DNA of 64,000 nucleotides from Fimbriimonadaceae bacterium (GTDB lineage Bacteria > Armatimonadota > Fimbriimonadia > Fimbriimonadales > Fimbriimonadaceae). Shown here in pieces: positions 49,924 to 59,246 of this stretch; position 1 is the stretch's first letter, and the number at the start of each line of letters is the position of its first letter. The notes under the pieces are model-generated. The model was not told the origin of the DNA and searched no databases. It was given only the letters and a program-made list of their open reading frames with translations. The translations under genes and the position numbers were made by a program. The stretch lies in NCBI GenBank assembly GCA_026129685.1, contig JAHCHO010000013.1, forward strand, positions 1 to 64,000. The letters are read 5' to 3'.

Positions 49924-50391
49924 ATGGCCCTCGTGGACGTTTCGACCGACGACGTGCGAGCCAAGATCGATCTTCTCGCCGAACTGATGAGGGAATTCGG
50001 TCTCGTCGAGGCCTCGTTGTCCGGCGACGACTGGCACATCCGGTTCGGCAAGGCCGGCCGGCGAAGCGCCGCCTCCGAGGTCGCCGACGAGCCGGAATTC
50101 GACGACGAAGAGGCACCGGCCCCCGCACCCGTCACGGCGGCCCCCGACCTTCCCCAAGGATTCCCCGTGAGAAGCCCGATGCAGGGCATCTTCTATCTCA
50201 CCTCGAGCCCCGGCTCGCCCCCGTTCGTGAAGGAGGGCGACGACGTGGCCGCAGGACAAGTGGTGGGCCTGATCGAGGCCATGAAGGTCTTCAACGAGAT
50301 CACCGCCCCCATCCCCGGTCGGGTGACCAAGATCACCAAGAAGGGCGGTGACCTCATTCAGCCGGGCGAACCCCTCCTCTACATCGGCTGA
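49924..50391 (+). CDS. accB: Biotin carboxyl carrier protein of acetyl-CoA carboxylase
   Basis: This 155-aa protein has the usual N-terminal oligomerisation region (LAELMREFGLVEASLSG), a Glu/Pro/Ala-rich linker (about 58-75) and a C-terminal biotinyl domain with the modification site EAMKVFNEI (Lys about 122; the usual motif is EAMKM). It carries biotin to the carboxylase and transferase in fatty acid synthesis. ATG 49924 is used; the frame upstream overlaps the tRNA region. accC is not adjacent. Confidence 0.95.
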   Translation: MALVDVSTDDVRAKIDLLAELMREFGLVEASLSGDDWHIRFGKAGRRSAASEVADEPEFDDEEAPAPAPVTAAPDLPQGFPVRSPMQGIFYLTSSPGSPPFVKEGDDVAAGQVVGLIEAMKVFNEITAPIPGRVTKITKKGGDLIQPGEPLLYIG

Positions 50392-50981
50392 TGCGGGGGG
50401 AGATGGCCGAGGCCAGGCGGCGGCTTTTCTTTGCGGTCCGTCCCCCCGAGCCCGTCCTCGCGCATCTGGCCAACCTCATCGCGCGACACCGCGCGTCCTC
50501 GCCCGGCCCGGCGTGGGTTCGAACGGAGAACCTTCATCTGACCGTGCTGTTCGTCGGAATCGTCCCTGAACGCCTGACAGGACCCTTGGCCAAAATCGGC
50601 GCCCGCGTCGCCGCCTCCACGCCCGCCTTCGCGGCAACCCTCGGCGCACCCAGCGGCTTTCCCAACCCGGCTCGCCCGCGCGTCGCCAGCGTCGAACTCC
50701 TCGAGCCGACGGGTGCCCTCTCTGCCCTCCATGTTGCCCTTTGTTCGGCGGCTCGCCGGTTCGTGCTCCTGGACTCCCGCCCGCTCAAAGCCCATGTGAC
50801 GATCGCCCGGGCAAAGGCCGGCGGAGAACCCGCCTTGCGCCGAGTTCTCGCTGCCGTGGCGAACGAGCCGGCTCCGCCACTTCCCTTCCCGGTCTCCCGC
50901 CTCGAACTTCTCGAGTCTCGACCCCGTTCGTCCGGTCCAATCTACGACACGGTCGCCGCCTTCCCGCTTGGGGTCGGGTGA
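50391..50981 (+). CDS. thpR: RNA 2',3'-cyclic phosphodiesterase (LigT/ThpR)
   Basis: This 196-aa member of the 2H phosphoesterases has two catalytic motifs: LHLTVLFVG (about residue 48) and AHVTIARAK (about 138), plus the FFAVRPP start. It would open 2',3'-cyclic phosphates on RNA. The ATG at 50391 overlaps the accB stop (TGATG); the internal ATG at 50403 has a purine stretch directly before it, too close to be its ribosome-binding site. Confidence 0.93.
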   Translation: MRGEMAEARRRLFFAVRPPEPVLAHLANLIARHRASSPGPAWVRTENLHLTVLFVGIVPERLTGPLAKIGARVAASTPAFAATLGAPSGFPNPARPRVASVELLEPTGALSALHVALCSAARRFVLLDSRPLKAHVTIARAKAGGEPALRRVLAAVANEPAPPLPFPVSRLELLESRPRSSGPIYDTVAAFPLGVG

Positions 50982-51035
50982 GTCGGAAGCCCCGTCGAAG
51001 AAGGGGTTGCACTGCCACCGTCGAACGCGACCGTC

Positions 51036-52028
51036 GTGAAGTGCCTGCGCGTTTGCTACCCCGAACCAAAGAAGGTCGAAATCGTCGAGTCCGAACTCGA
51101 GCCCCTGACCGAAGGCCGCGTCCTCGTCGAAAGCGAGGTCTCTCTGATGAGCACCGGGACCGAGAACATCATTCTCAACGCGCTCTTCGATCCCGGCACC
51201 CACTGGGCCAACTTCGTCAAGTTTCCCTACTATCCGGGCTACAGCTCGGTCGGCATCGTCCGCGAACTCGGCCCCGGAGTGACGAACTTGAAGGTCGGGG
51301 ACCGGGTGGTTTTCCCCCACGCGCACCGCAGTTGGCACGTCCCGACCGCCGAGGAACCGATCGTCGTCCCGCCCCACGTTCGCCCGGAAGACGCCGCCTG
51401 GTTCGCGCTCGCCCGCATCACCCACAACGGCGCGCGCAACATCGGCTTCGACCTGGGAGATTCGGTCGCCGTGATCGGTGCCGGTCCGATCGGCCAGATG
51501 GTCCTTCGCTGGGCCGTCTGCGCCGGCGCGCAGCACGTTGTCGCCATCGATTCGATTCCTCTCCGCCTTGAGATCGCCAAGAAAGGCGGCGCAACCCACG
51601 CCATCGCCGCCACCGCCGACGGGGCCCTCGAGCCGCTGAAGGAACACCTCGGGGGCGTCCTTCCGCGGACCGTGGCCGACACCACCGGGTTCGCCGACGT
51701 CTTCCCCCACGCCCTGAAACTGACCCGCACCCTGGGTCGCCTCCTTCTGATCGGCGACACGGGCAGCCCCGCGAGCCAGCACCTGACCCCGGACGTCGTG
51801 ACCCGAGGCCTCAGCGTCGTGGGCGCCCATTACATGAACACCTACCTCGATCGAAGCGTCCCTCAGATCTTCGACCTTTTCTGGGCGCTCGTGACGGACG
51901 GCAGGTTCAAGATGGACGGCATGGTGACCCATACCTTCAAGGGCACCGACGCACCCGAAGCCTACCGCTTGGTCAACGAAAACCGAGGATCGACCGTAGG
52001 CGTTCAGTTCGATTGGCGCGGGCTCTGA
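51036..52028 (+). CDS. Zinc-type alcohol dehydrogenase-like oxidoreductase (MDR)
   Basis: This 330-aa member of the medium-chain dehydrogenase/reductase superfamily starts at GTG 51036. The GroES-like domain (about 1-135) includes SLMSTGTENIILNALFDPG and YYPGYSSVGIVRELGPGV. The Rossmann domain has VAVIGAGPIGQMVLRWA (about 146-162). The Cys and His ligands of classical zinc enzymes are largely missing, so it is probably a non-zinc or sugar-alcohol type family member. Confidence 0.9.
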   Translation: MKCLRVCYPEPKKVEIVESELEPLTEGRVLVESEVSLMSTGTENIILNALFDPGTHWANFVKFPYYPGYSSVGIVRELGPGVTNLKVGDRVVFPHAHRSWHVPTAEEPIVVPPHVRPEDAAWFALARITHNGARNIGFDLGDSVAVIGAGPIGQMVLRWAVCAGAQHVVAIDSIPLRLEIAKKGGATHAIAATADGALEPLKEHLGGVLPRTVADTTGFADVFPHALKLTRTLGRLLLIGDTGSPASQHLTPDVVTRGLSVVGAHYMNTYLDRSVPQIFDLFWALVTDGRFKMDGMVTHTFKGTDAPEAYRLVNENRGSTVGVQFDWRGL

Positions 52029-52077
52029 CCCGTCGGGACGGCGAACCGGAGTGCCGCAGGTAAACTGCCGCCCGTCC

Positions 52078-53916
52078 ATGAGACTCGCCGTCCTCCCCTT
52101 CAATGCCGCCGCCGGCACCCCGCCTTCGCTCGCCCGTCAGTTCGCGAACTTCGCGGTCGAAACGTTGCGGAACGCCACCCAGTCCGACGTCAACTTCGTC
52201 AGCTACCTTGCACAAGTGGAGACGTCGGCCGGCCCGAAGGGCGCGTTCGTCAACGTCAGCGAGACGCTTCTCGAACGGGACTGGCTTCAGCGATTCTTCG
52301 GCGAGGTCGAGGCGGAACGAGTCATGGACGGTCTGCTCGAGCACACCCCCGGCACCGCGTCCTTCGTGCTGACGACCCGCTTCCACGACCCGGAGGGTGA
52401 GGAACCGCTCGAGGAGTTCAAGTTCGAATTCGACCGTAGCCAACTCTTCGAGAGCCTTCACTACCTGATCAAGCAGATGGCGAAGCACGCCGGAGCCACT
52501 CTGCCACCCGAACTCGCGGGAGAGAAAATGGAGTTCGGAACGGACGACCCGGAAGCCTTCGTCAAGTTCGTCGAAGGCTACGACGCCCTCATGTACCTTC
52601 AGCAGACCAACGGCCAAGTCCCGCCCGAGTTCGATCCCGAGCCCGCGCTCGATGCCCTGCGCGAGGCCTTTCGACGGGATCACGACTTCCTTGGTGCCTA
52701 CGAAATGCTGATTCAGTACTGCCGGGCTCTTGCGCGGTTCCGCCTTGGCCGATTCGAGCCGGTCGAGCGCGCCCTGCAGGAAGCCCTCGAGGCCGAGCCG
52801 AAGGACTTCAAGTCCGCCTTCGCCCTCGCCGAGGTCTACGAGGCCGCCGGCAACCCTCAGGCCGCCAAGGAGTGGATCGAGAAGGCGATCGAGGTCGAGG
52901 ACAAAGAACCGGCCCTCTACGCGCGCCTTGGCCTTCTCCAAACCCACCTCGGAATGCCGAACAACGCCGAGAAGAGCTTCCGGCAAGCTCTCGAACTGGA
53001 GGGCCCCGAGAAGCCGTCGACCGACTACCTCTCGATGGTCCTCTTCCAGACCGGGCGCGGCCACGAGGTTCCGCCCCTCTGGAAAGAGCTTTGCGCGCGA
53101 TTCCCCGAGAACGCCTTCTACGCCGGCAAGCTGGCGATGGCCCTGATCCAGTCCGGCGAGGAAAAGGAGGGGGTCGAGGTCTTCGAGAAGGCCCTCGATC
53201 TCCCCGAAAACTTGTTCGTCAAGCGCGCATACGCCCCCTACTTGGTCGACCACGCCGACGTGGATCGCGCCCTCGACTTCTACGAGGACTGCCTCGAGCA
53301 GGGTGGCGAAGGCGACGTTCAGCTCAACTTCGAATACGCGAACGCCCTCCAGAAGGCCGACCGTGAATTCGAGATTCCTCCCGTCCTCAAGCGCATCCTC
53401 CAGATCGCCCCCGACCAGAACATCAAGGCCCAAGCGCAAGCGTGGCTCCTCGAGATCGAACAGAAGAAGCGCACCGATTTGGTCGAGAAAGCGCGGCAGA
53501 AGGCGGAGGCCGGTGACTTCGCCGCCGTCGTCAAGGAGCTTCGCCCCCTCAAGAACTGGCTTGCCGACTACTGGAAGCTCTGGATTCTTCTCGCGAACGC
53601 CCACAACCGGCTGAACGAACCCGCTGAGGCTGAAGAGGCCGCCCGCAAGCTGATCGAGGTGTTCCCGGGCAACGAAGCCGGATACATCGAGTTGTCCAAC
53701 GCTTTGACCTCGCTTGGCAACCTGGAGGAGGCCTACATGGCCGCGCGCTTCGCCGCATCGAGCCTGCCCACGACGCCGCAGATTATGATCACCCTCGGAC
53801 TCGCCGCCAAACGAGCGGGCCATTCCGACGAGGCCAAGGCGATCGCCGAGCAAATCCGCCGCGCCATCCCGGACAACGCCGAGCTTCAGCCGGTCTTGGC
53901 CGAAATGGAAAGCTGA
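52078..53916 (+). CDS. Large TPR-repeat protein
   Basis: This 612-aa protein starts at ATG 52078. The N-terminal 180 residues have a different, beta-containing domain (MRLAVLPFNAAAGTPPSLAR, like the start of TolB/adenylate-cyclase-associated TPR proteins). From about 185 on are TPRs (AFALAEVYEAAGNPQAAKEW, ARLGLLQTHLGMPNNAEKSF, AYIELSNALTSLGNLEEAY-like). It is cytoplasmic. Likely a protein-interaction scaffold. Confidence 0.85.
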   Translation: MRLAVLPFNAAAGTPPSLARQFANFAVETLRNATQSDVNFVSYLAQVETSAGPKGAFVNVSETLLERDWLQRFFGEVEAERVMDGLLEHTPGTASFVLTTRFHDPEGEEPLEEFKFEFDRSQLFESLHYLIKQMAKHAGATLPPELAGEKMEFGTDDPEAFVKFVEGYDALMYLQQTNGQVPPEFDPEPALDALREAFRRDHDFLGAYEMLIQYCRALARFRLGRFEPVERALQEALEAEPKDFKSAFALAEVYEAAGNPQAAKEWIEKAIEVEDKEPALYARLGLLQTHLGMPNNAEKSFRQALELEGPEKPSTDYLSMVLFQTGRGHEVPPLWKELCARFPENAFYAGKLAMALIQSGEEKEGVEVFEKALDLPENLFVKRAYAPYLVDHADVDRALDFYEDCLEQGGEGDVQLNFEYANALQKADREFEIPPVLKRILQIAPDQNIKAQAQAWLLEIEQKKRTDLVEKARQKAEAGDFAAVVKELRPLKNWLADYWKLWILLANAHNRLNEPAEAEEAARKLIEVFPGNEAGYIELSNALTSLGNLEEAYMAARFAASSLPTTPQIMITLGLAAKRAGHSDEAKAIAEQIRRAIPDNAELQPVLAEMES

Positions 53917-55305
53917 TCAGACGGGATCCCGAAAGCCCTTCCTGGCCAGCAGCGCGCGCGCGCGCTTGATCTGAGCCGCCATGGCCCGGCGTCCCGGCCC
54001 CCCTTGCGAGTTTCGGGAAAGCGCGCTCTGCGTTGGCCGCAGGACACTGAGCGCTTCCTCCGGGACCGTTGGGTCGATCTCGCGAAGGGTAGCGACGTTC
54101 AGGTCTTCGAGGCCGATCCCGCGCTCTCGACACGCCCGCGCGATCTTCCCAACCGTCTCGTGCGCCGTCCGAAAGGGCGTGCCCTGCGCCGCAAGGAAGT
54201 CCGCCAGATCGGTCGCCGTCGAAAAGTCCCGCTTCGTCGCCCGCCGCATCGCGTCGGTCCGCCACGTCGCCGTCTCAAGCATCAACGCGGTGAGCCGCAT
54301 CGAGTCGCGGGTCAGATCGAGGCTCTCGAACAGGCACGGCTTGTCGTCCTGAGTGTCGCGGTTATAGCCAAGCGGCAACCCTTTCATGGTCGTCGCCAGC
54401 GTCACGTAGTTGCCGACCGCCCGCGCCGCCCGCCCCCGAATCAGTTCTGCCATGTCGGGGTTTCTCTTCTGCGGCATGATGCTCGATCCGGTCGTCACCC
54501 GGTCGCTCAGCGAAACGAATCCGAATTCGTTCCCGGACCACAGCACAAGCTCTTGGCACATCCGGCTGAGTTCCAGCATGATGAGCGCGCAGACGTGCAG
54601 TCCGTCCAACGCCCACGAGCGATCCGATGTGGCATCCAGGGCGTTCGGCATCGGTCCGGCGAAGCCCAGCGCCTCCGCCGTCGCCACCCGGTCGATGGGA
54701 AACCCCGTTCCCGCGACCGCTGCCGCCCCGAGCGGCGAGTAGTTCGCCAGAGCGCGCGCGTGATCCAGCCGATTCCCGTGCCGCTGAAAGGCCCAGAACG
54801 AAGCCATTAGGTGGAATCCAAGGGTGTACGGCTGGGCGCGCTGCTGGTGCGTGTAGCCGGGCATCGTCGCCTCGCGGTGGGTTCGCGCCAAGTCGAGCAA
54901 CACGCGCTGAAGCGCCTTGACATCGGCCGCAAGTTCGTCGTACCGCTTCCTCAAGTAGAGCCGCGCGTCGGTCGCCACCTGATCGTTGCGGCTTCGCGCG
55001 GTGTGGAGCTTCCCGGCAACCTCTCCCACCAGTTCGGACAGCCGAGCCTCCACCGCCGTGTGAACGTCCTCGGCGTCGCGCGGTAGGCCGTCGGGGCCCT
55101 CCCTAAGAATCCGCCCTAGGCCGTCTGCCAGCAAGGCCGAGTCCGCTTCCGACACGATGCCCGTCCTGCCCAGCATCGTCGCATGGGCGATCGAACCCAG
55201 GACGTCCTCTTCCCAGAATCGCAGATCGGTCTCGATGCTCTGTCCGAACCGTTCGACCAACTCGTCGGAACCCTCGGAGAACGCGCCGCCCCACAACTTT
55301 CTCAT
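53917..55305 (-). CDS. argH: Argininosuccinate lyase
   Basis: This 462-aa enzyme of the fumarase/aspartase superfamily splits argininosuccinate into arginine and fumarate, the last step of arginine synthesis. It has KLWGGAFSEGSDELVERFGQ at the start, HTARSRNDQVATDARLYLR, GYTHQQRAQPYT and the signature GSSIMPQKRNPD (about residue 280). Length is standard. It is convergent with the TPR gene (1-nt gap), and argC-argJ lie 5 kb to the right on the other strand. Confidence 0.97.
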   Translation of the reverse strand: MRKLWGGAFSEGSDELVERFGQSIETDLRFWEEDVLGSIAHATMLGRTGIVSEADSALLADGLGRILREGPDGLPRDAEDVHTAVEARLSELVGEVAGKLHTARSRNDQVATDARLYLRKRYDELAADVKALQRVLLDLARTHREATMPGYTHQQRAQPYTLGFHLMASFWAFQRHGNRLDHARALANYSPLGAAAVAGTGFPIDRVATAEALGFAGPMPNALDATSDRSWALDGLHVCALIMLELSRMCQELVLWSGNEFGFVSLSDRVTTGSSIMPQKRNPDMAELIRGRAARAVGNYVTLATTMKGLPLGYNRDTQDDKPCLFESLDLTRDSMRLTALMLETATWRTDAMRRATKRDFSTATDLADFLAAQGTPFRTAHETVGKIARACRERGIGLEDLNVATLREIDPTVPEEALSVLRPTQSALSRNSQGGPGRRAMAAQIKRARALLARKGFRDPV

Positions 55306-55403
55306 GTCACCCGATTGTGGGCCGCGTTCGCCTTCCGATGCACCCCATCTTCCCGCCGAGACCGGCTCTTGCGCTCACGGCACGGTATCCTCATTCGGTC
55401 GCC

Positions 55404-56021
55404 ATGAGTGAGCCCCTCCGTATAGGTCGTCCCCACGAACGCCCCGCCCCGCCGAAGGCCGAGGATCTGAACCTCCACTTCTCCGAGCGCGCGGTGCAAG
55501 AGCTCGAGGCGCTCAAGACCCACTACCCCGACCTCAAGGCTTGCGTCCTGCCCTGCCTGTGGATCGCCCAGCGCGAGTACGGCGGGTTCCTTTCCGGCGA
55601 AGCCCTCGCCGAAGTGGCCTTCCGGCTCAAGCGTAGCTACGCCGAAGTGGAGGGCGTCGCGACCTTCTACTCGATGTACAACGTCGCCCATAAGCCCGGA
55701 CGCCACAAGATCGAGGTTTGCACTTGCCTTACCTGCAGCGTTTGCGGTGGCTTCCGGGTCTGGGAATACCTCAAGGCCAAACTTGGAGTCGAGAACGGAC
55801 AAACGACGCCCGATGGCGTCTTCACCCTCGAAGAAGTGGAGTGTCTTGACGCTTGCGACCGTGCCCCCGTGATCCAGGTCGGCGACCGCTACATTGGACC
55901 GGTGAACGAGGCCACACTCGACGCTCTTCTCGCCGAACTGCGCGCGTCCGAGGAGTCGTCCGTCGTCCAGATGGCGAACGAGATCGTCCAGGTGCATCTC
56001 GCCGCGTCCGAGCGCGCCTGA
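55404..56021 (+). CDS. nuoE: NADH dehydrogenase NuoE-type subunit
   Basis: This 205-aa thioredoxin-like 2Fe-2S protein of complex I has the cluster ligands in CTCLTC (about residue 109) and ECLDAC (about 149). The helical N-terminal bundle PDLKACVLPCLWIAQREYG and the VEGVATFYSMYN stretch are typical. No other nuo genes are adjacent. The start is ATG 55404; the frame continues upstream but overlaps the argH start region. Confidence 0.93.
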   Translation: MSEPLRIGRPHERPAPPKAEDLNLHFSERAVQELEALKTHYPDLKACVLPCLWIAQREYGGFLSGEALAEVAFRLKRSYAEVEGVATFYSMYNVAHKPGRHKIEVCTCLTCSVCGGFRVWEYLKAKLGVENGQTTPDGVFTLEEVECLDACDRAPVIQVGDRYIGPVNEATLDALLAELRASEESSVVQMANEIVQVHLAASERA

Positions 56022-56074
56022 CACGCCCGACGATCTGTTCTTTCGGCCTCGCCTCGAAACGTGCAACGCTTTGG

Positions 56075-56117
56075 CACCTACAAGCGTCGGTATAATTGCG
56101 ACCGACATCTGTAGGTG
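56075..56117 (+). promoter_or_regulatory. BlaI-type operator/promoter
   Basis: CACCTACA (56075-56082) and TGTAGGTG (56110-56117) form a perfect 8-nt inverted repeat, extended by TCGGT/ACCGA inside. Between them is TATAAT (56091-56096), a perfect -10 box. The dyads flank the -10, matching autorepression by the BlaI-like protein encoded just downstream (ATG 56122). Confidence 0.8.
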
Positions 56118-56121
56118 ATCA

Positions 56122-56502
56122 ATGCCCGAAATCCCACCTCTGTCCGACGCCCAACTCGAGATCATGGGTCTCCTCTGGGACCGTGGCGAGGGCACTTTGG
56201 GCGAGCTATGGTCCGACCTGAACTCCCACCGGACCGTTGCGAGGAACACCGTCCAAACCCTCTTGACCCGAATGGTGGAGAAGGGCTGGGTGACCACGAG
56301 ACCGGAAAGCCGGGGCTTCGTGTACCTTCCCGCACGCCCCCGTGCCGCCGGCATGAGAACCGTCCTGCGGCGGCTGATCGACACCGCGTTCCGGGGGTCG
56401 GCGGAGGGACTCGTCCTTTCTCTCCTCGATGGGGACACGCTTGACGAGGCCGAATTGGCCCGCGTTCGGAACCTCCTTTCGGACCGTCGGAGCGAGCCAT
56501 GA
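56122..56502 (+). CDS. BlaI/MecI-family repressor
   Basis: This 126-aa winged-helix repressor has DAQLEIMGLLWDRGEGTLG, then RNTVQTLLTRMVEKGWV and the wing GFVYLPA. The C-terminal third is helical for dimerisation. It should bind the dyads at 56075-56117. The stop overlaps the M56-type gene by 4 nt, the standard pairing. The regulated targets other than itself are not in the window. Confidence 0.93.
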   Translation: MPEIPPLSDAQLEIMGLLWDRGEGTLGELWSDLNSHRTVARNTVQTLLTRMVEKGWVTTRPESRGFVYLPARPRAAGMRTVLRRLIDTAFRGSAEGLVLSLLDGDTLDEAELARVRNLLSDRRSEP

Positions 56503-58322
56503 TCGAGTCCGCCTACGTGTGGCTGCGACCTCTCGCGGTCGGGACCGCCGTGCTCCTGATCGCTCCGCTCTTGGCCAGGTTTCTGCCGTCCTCGCGGACT
56601 CGCTATGCCGTTGGAGGCTGGGCCCTCCTCGCCGGCGTATCGGCGCCACTCTGGTGCGTCCTCGCCGATTCGGTCGGCGCGACCTCGGTGCGAGTCCCGA
56701 TCCTGCCTCCGCAACCAAGGATAGCCGAAGTCAGCGTGAACCCTCCGCCCCCGGCGCCCGATGCCGACCACGAAGGACCCGAGAGAACCCCACTTTGGGT
56801 CGGCGCGGTTTATATGGCGGGAGGCTTGCTCCTCCTCGCCCGACTAGTCCACGGCCGCGTGAAAATCCGTGCGGTGATTGGCGCCACCACGACGGCCGTC
56901 GACGATCGCGTCGGGTCCGAGGTCTCTCGGCTGGCGGCCGCCATGCGGGTCGACACGATCGATCTGCGCACCGGAGACCCAAGTTGCCTGCCGTTCTTAG
57001 TGGCCGGACGCGAACCTGTAATCGTGGTGCCGGAGGGGCTGGCCGACCGACTCGAACCCGACGAACTCCGCGCCGTGCTGGCGCATGAACTTGCCCATGT
57101 CCGATTTCGGCACCTCGCCACGGCCGCCCTCGAACGAACATGCCAGATTCTGGCTTGGCCCCATCCCCTCGTTCACCTTCTGATTCGGGATATGGCCGCC
57201 TGGAGAGAAGAGGTCTGCGATGACGTCGCCGCCGACGCCACCACCGTCCACGCCTACACCCGTGCCCTGCTCAAAGTCGCCGAATGCGCCATTCGGCCAC
57301 CCACCACATCGCTCGCCTTGTTCGCATCGCGTCGGACGCTGCGCCGTCGCGTGCAACGCCTTCTACACGAACCCAGGAGGTCCGTAAAACTCATGCCCGT
57401 CTCGTTTGTTTCCTCACTCGCCGCCCTTGCCGGCCTCAGCGCTCTCGGCGCCGGTGCCCGCCTCGCTCCTCAGTCGGTTCCCTCGGAACCGCCGACCGTC
57501 CGGACCGCGCGCCCCGCCGTCGCGACCCCGGGTGTGGCGACGGTCGCGCCCGTGTCTCCGGCGAGACAGGCGCCACCCGCGCCGCTCGCCACTGCCCGCG
57601 CGAGGGGAGTTGACGGCAAGGACTACATCGTGACGGTCGTGACCACCAAGAAGGGCAAGTTGCGCGGACGCGTTCGGGTCGCGGGCGTATCGACCTCGCC
57701 CGTCGTCTCTCCGAGCATCGAGGCAGGAGCCGCACAGCCCGCTCGGACCGGCGTACCCGTCACATTGGAGGCTGCTAAAGAGGCGCACTCAGTCACAACA
57801 CGGTCCGATACTCCCGCCGCCGTACGCTCAACTGCATCTACCGAAACGCCGATCGTCGCCCGCGTGGTCCAAGGATTTCCCGCGAAGGTCGCCGACCTCC
57901 CCGGCGCTCGGCCCGAGGCGCAGGTCGCGGCGCCTGTCGTCGTCCAAGGGAACGCGACAACCGTCTATGCTCCCACGGTTTCGGTTCCCGGCCGAGCCAT
58001 GCCCGCCGTGAAGACGACCACGGTCTGGGCCGCGCCTGGCGAACCCACGCCTGCAAGGGCCCAGGGCGTTCGACCGGGACAAGGCAATGGCACGGAGGAC
58101 CTCGCCGCCCGAATCGATCGCCTTATAGGCGAACTCGAGCAAATACGATCCACCTTGCGCAATCGGACCACGACCCGAACGACGCCTGCGGACGCCGCCA
58201 TCGCGACCCGGGGCCGGCCGGTGGCCCCGGCGTCCACCGTGAAGGCCGCTCGAAGCGCGACAAGGCGCCCGTCGACCGCACCCTTCAAGGCCGGACCGGC
58301 CGTTTCGCCAACGAGACGTTAG
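56499..58322 (+). CDS. BlaR1/M56-type membrane metallopeptidase
   Basis: This 607-aa protein has two or more N-terminal helices (LAVGTAVLLIAPLLARFLP, LWVGAVYMAGGLLLLARLV), then an M56 zinc peptidase domain with LAHELAHVRFRH (His196-Glu-Leu-Ala-His200). A further helix near 305-325 precedes a long (about 280 residues) Ala/Pro/Thr/Val-rich tail ending in a helical segment. There is no beta-lactam sensor domain. It likely cleaves the BlaI-like repressor after an unknown signal. Confidence 0.9.
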   Translation: MIESAYVWLRPLAVGTAVLLIAPLLARFLPSSRTRYAVGGWALLAGVSAPLWCVLADSVGATSVRVPILPPQPRIAEVSVNPPPPAPDADHEGPERTPLWVGAVYMAGGLLLLARLVHGRVKIRAVIGATTTAVDDRVGSEVSRLAAAMRVDTIDLRTGDPSCLPFLVAGREPVIVVPEGLADRLEPDELRAVLAHELAHVRFRHLATAALERTCQILAWPHPLVHLLIRDMAAWREEVCDDVAADATTVHAYTRALLKVAECAIRPPTTSLALFASRRTLRRRVQRLLHEPRRSVKLMPVSFVSSLAALAGLSALGAGARLAPQSVPSEPPTVRTARPAVATPGVATVAPVSPARQAPPAPLATARARGVDGKDYIVTVVTTKKGKLRGRVRVAGVSTSPVVSPSIEAGAAQPARTGVPVTLEAAKEAHSVTTRSDTPAAVRSTASTETPIVARVVQGFPAKVADLPGARPEAQVAAPVVVQGNATTVYAPTVSVPGRAMPAVKTTTVWAAPGEPTPARAQGVRPGQGNGTEDLAARIDRLIGELEQIRSTLRNRTTTRTTPADAAIATRGRPVAPASTVKAARSATRRPSTAPFKAGPAVSPTRR

Positions 58323-58338
58323 CCGCGCACGTCCGCCG

Positions 58339-58373
58339 AACCGAGGGCGGGGCCGCTGGCCCCGCCCTCGGTT
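58339..58373 (+). terminator. Perfect 16-bp terminator hairpin
   Basis: A 16-bp perfect stem (58339-58354 with 58358-58373) with a 3-nt GCT loop ends the blaI-M56 operon. The T tract is weak, so it may also act as a strong structural stop. Confidence 0.85.
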
Positions 58374-58459
58374 ATCGTGTAACCGTTAGCTTGCGCGGGG
58401 AGGCGCCGAGCGGCGTAGAATGCCCAGACCGCCCCGCCGGGCGACACTGGGCCACCCGA

Positions 58460-59242
58460 ATGACGACCATATCCTCCCCTTCGATCGGCGAGCAGTTCCG
58501 AGAGCACGGTTTCTACCTTGCCAAGGGCGTGTACACGCCCGATGAAGTTGCCGAACTCGAAGCCGAGTTCGACCGCATCGTTGCCCAGTTGCTGGCATCC
58601 GGCGAGGAACTCAACGCGCGCTGGAGCGGCCCCGAGATGGAACGCATCGGCGCCGCCGGCACCGTCGTCCTCCACACGCATAACGTCCAGCAGTACTCGG
58701 CGGCCTGGTTGCGCGCGTTCATGCATCCTCGCTTCCTCGACGTCGCGGAAGCGATCCTCGGACCCGACATCGTCCTGCACCACTCCAAGCTTTTCCAGAA
58801 ACCGCCCGAAACCGGCGCGCCGTTCCCGATGCACCAGGACTGGGAATACTTCCCCTCCGTCCTCGACACAATGATCGCGGGAATCGTCCACGTCTCGGAG
58901 GCGACCGACGAGATGGGTTGCCTCCGGGTCTATCCCGGTTCGCACAAAGTTGGGCGCGTCGGCGGCTCGTCCGGCCAATCCGAGTCCGAATGGCTCGCCA
59001 AGCACCCCATCGAAGGGGCGACCCCGCTCGAAGCCGAACCCGGTGACGTGGCCTTCTTCCACTACTTCACTCTCCACGGCTCCCTGCCCAACCGATCGTC
59101 CAAAACGCGCAAAACGGTACTCGCGCAAATGCTGTCGGGGAAAGACGAGATCGAAGCGGGCAACGCCCACCCGAACGAAAAGCTCGTCCTTCGCGGATGG
59201 AACCACCGTGCCCGCCGCGGCGCGGTGAACGCGATGAAATGA
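58460..59242 (+). CDS. Phytanoyl-CoA dioxygenase family protein (PhyH), second
   Basis: This 260-aa Fe(II)/2-oxoglutarate oxygenase has HxD in PFPMHQDWEYF (about residue 117), the distal His and Arg in YFTLHGSLPNRSSKTRKT (about 203 and 212), and CLRVYPGSHKVGR between them. It starts at ATG 58460. The substrate is unknown. It is the second family member in the window, the other being at 24,934. Confidence 0.9.
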   Translation: MTTISSPSIGEQFREHGFYLAKGVYTPDEVAELEAEFDRIVAQLLASGEELNARWSGPEMERIGAAGTVVLHTHNVQQYSAAWLRAFMHPRFLDVAEAILGPDIVLHHSKLFQKPPETGAPFPMHQDWEYFPSVLDTMIAGIVHVSEATDEMGCLRVYPGSHKVGRVGGSSGQSESEWLAKHPIEGATPLEAEPGDVAFFHYFTLHGSLPNRSSKTRKTVLAQMLSGKDEIEAGNAHPNEKLVLRGWNHRARRGAVNAMK

Positions 59243-59246
59243 CGCC

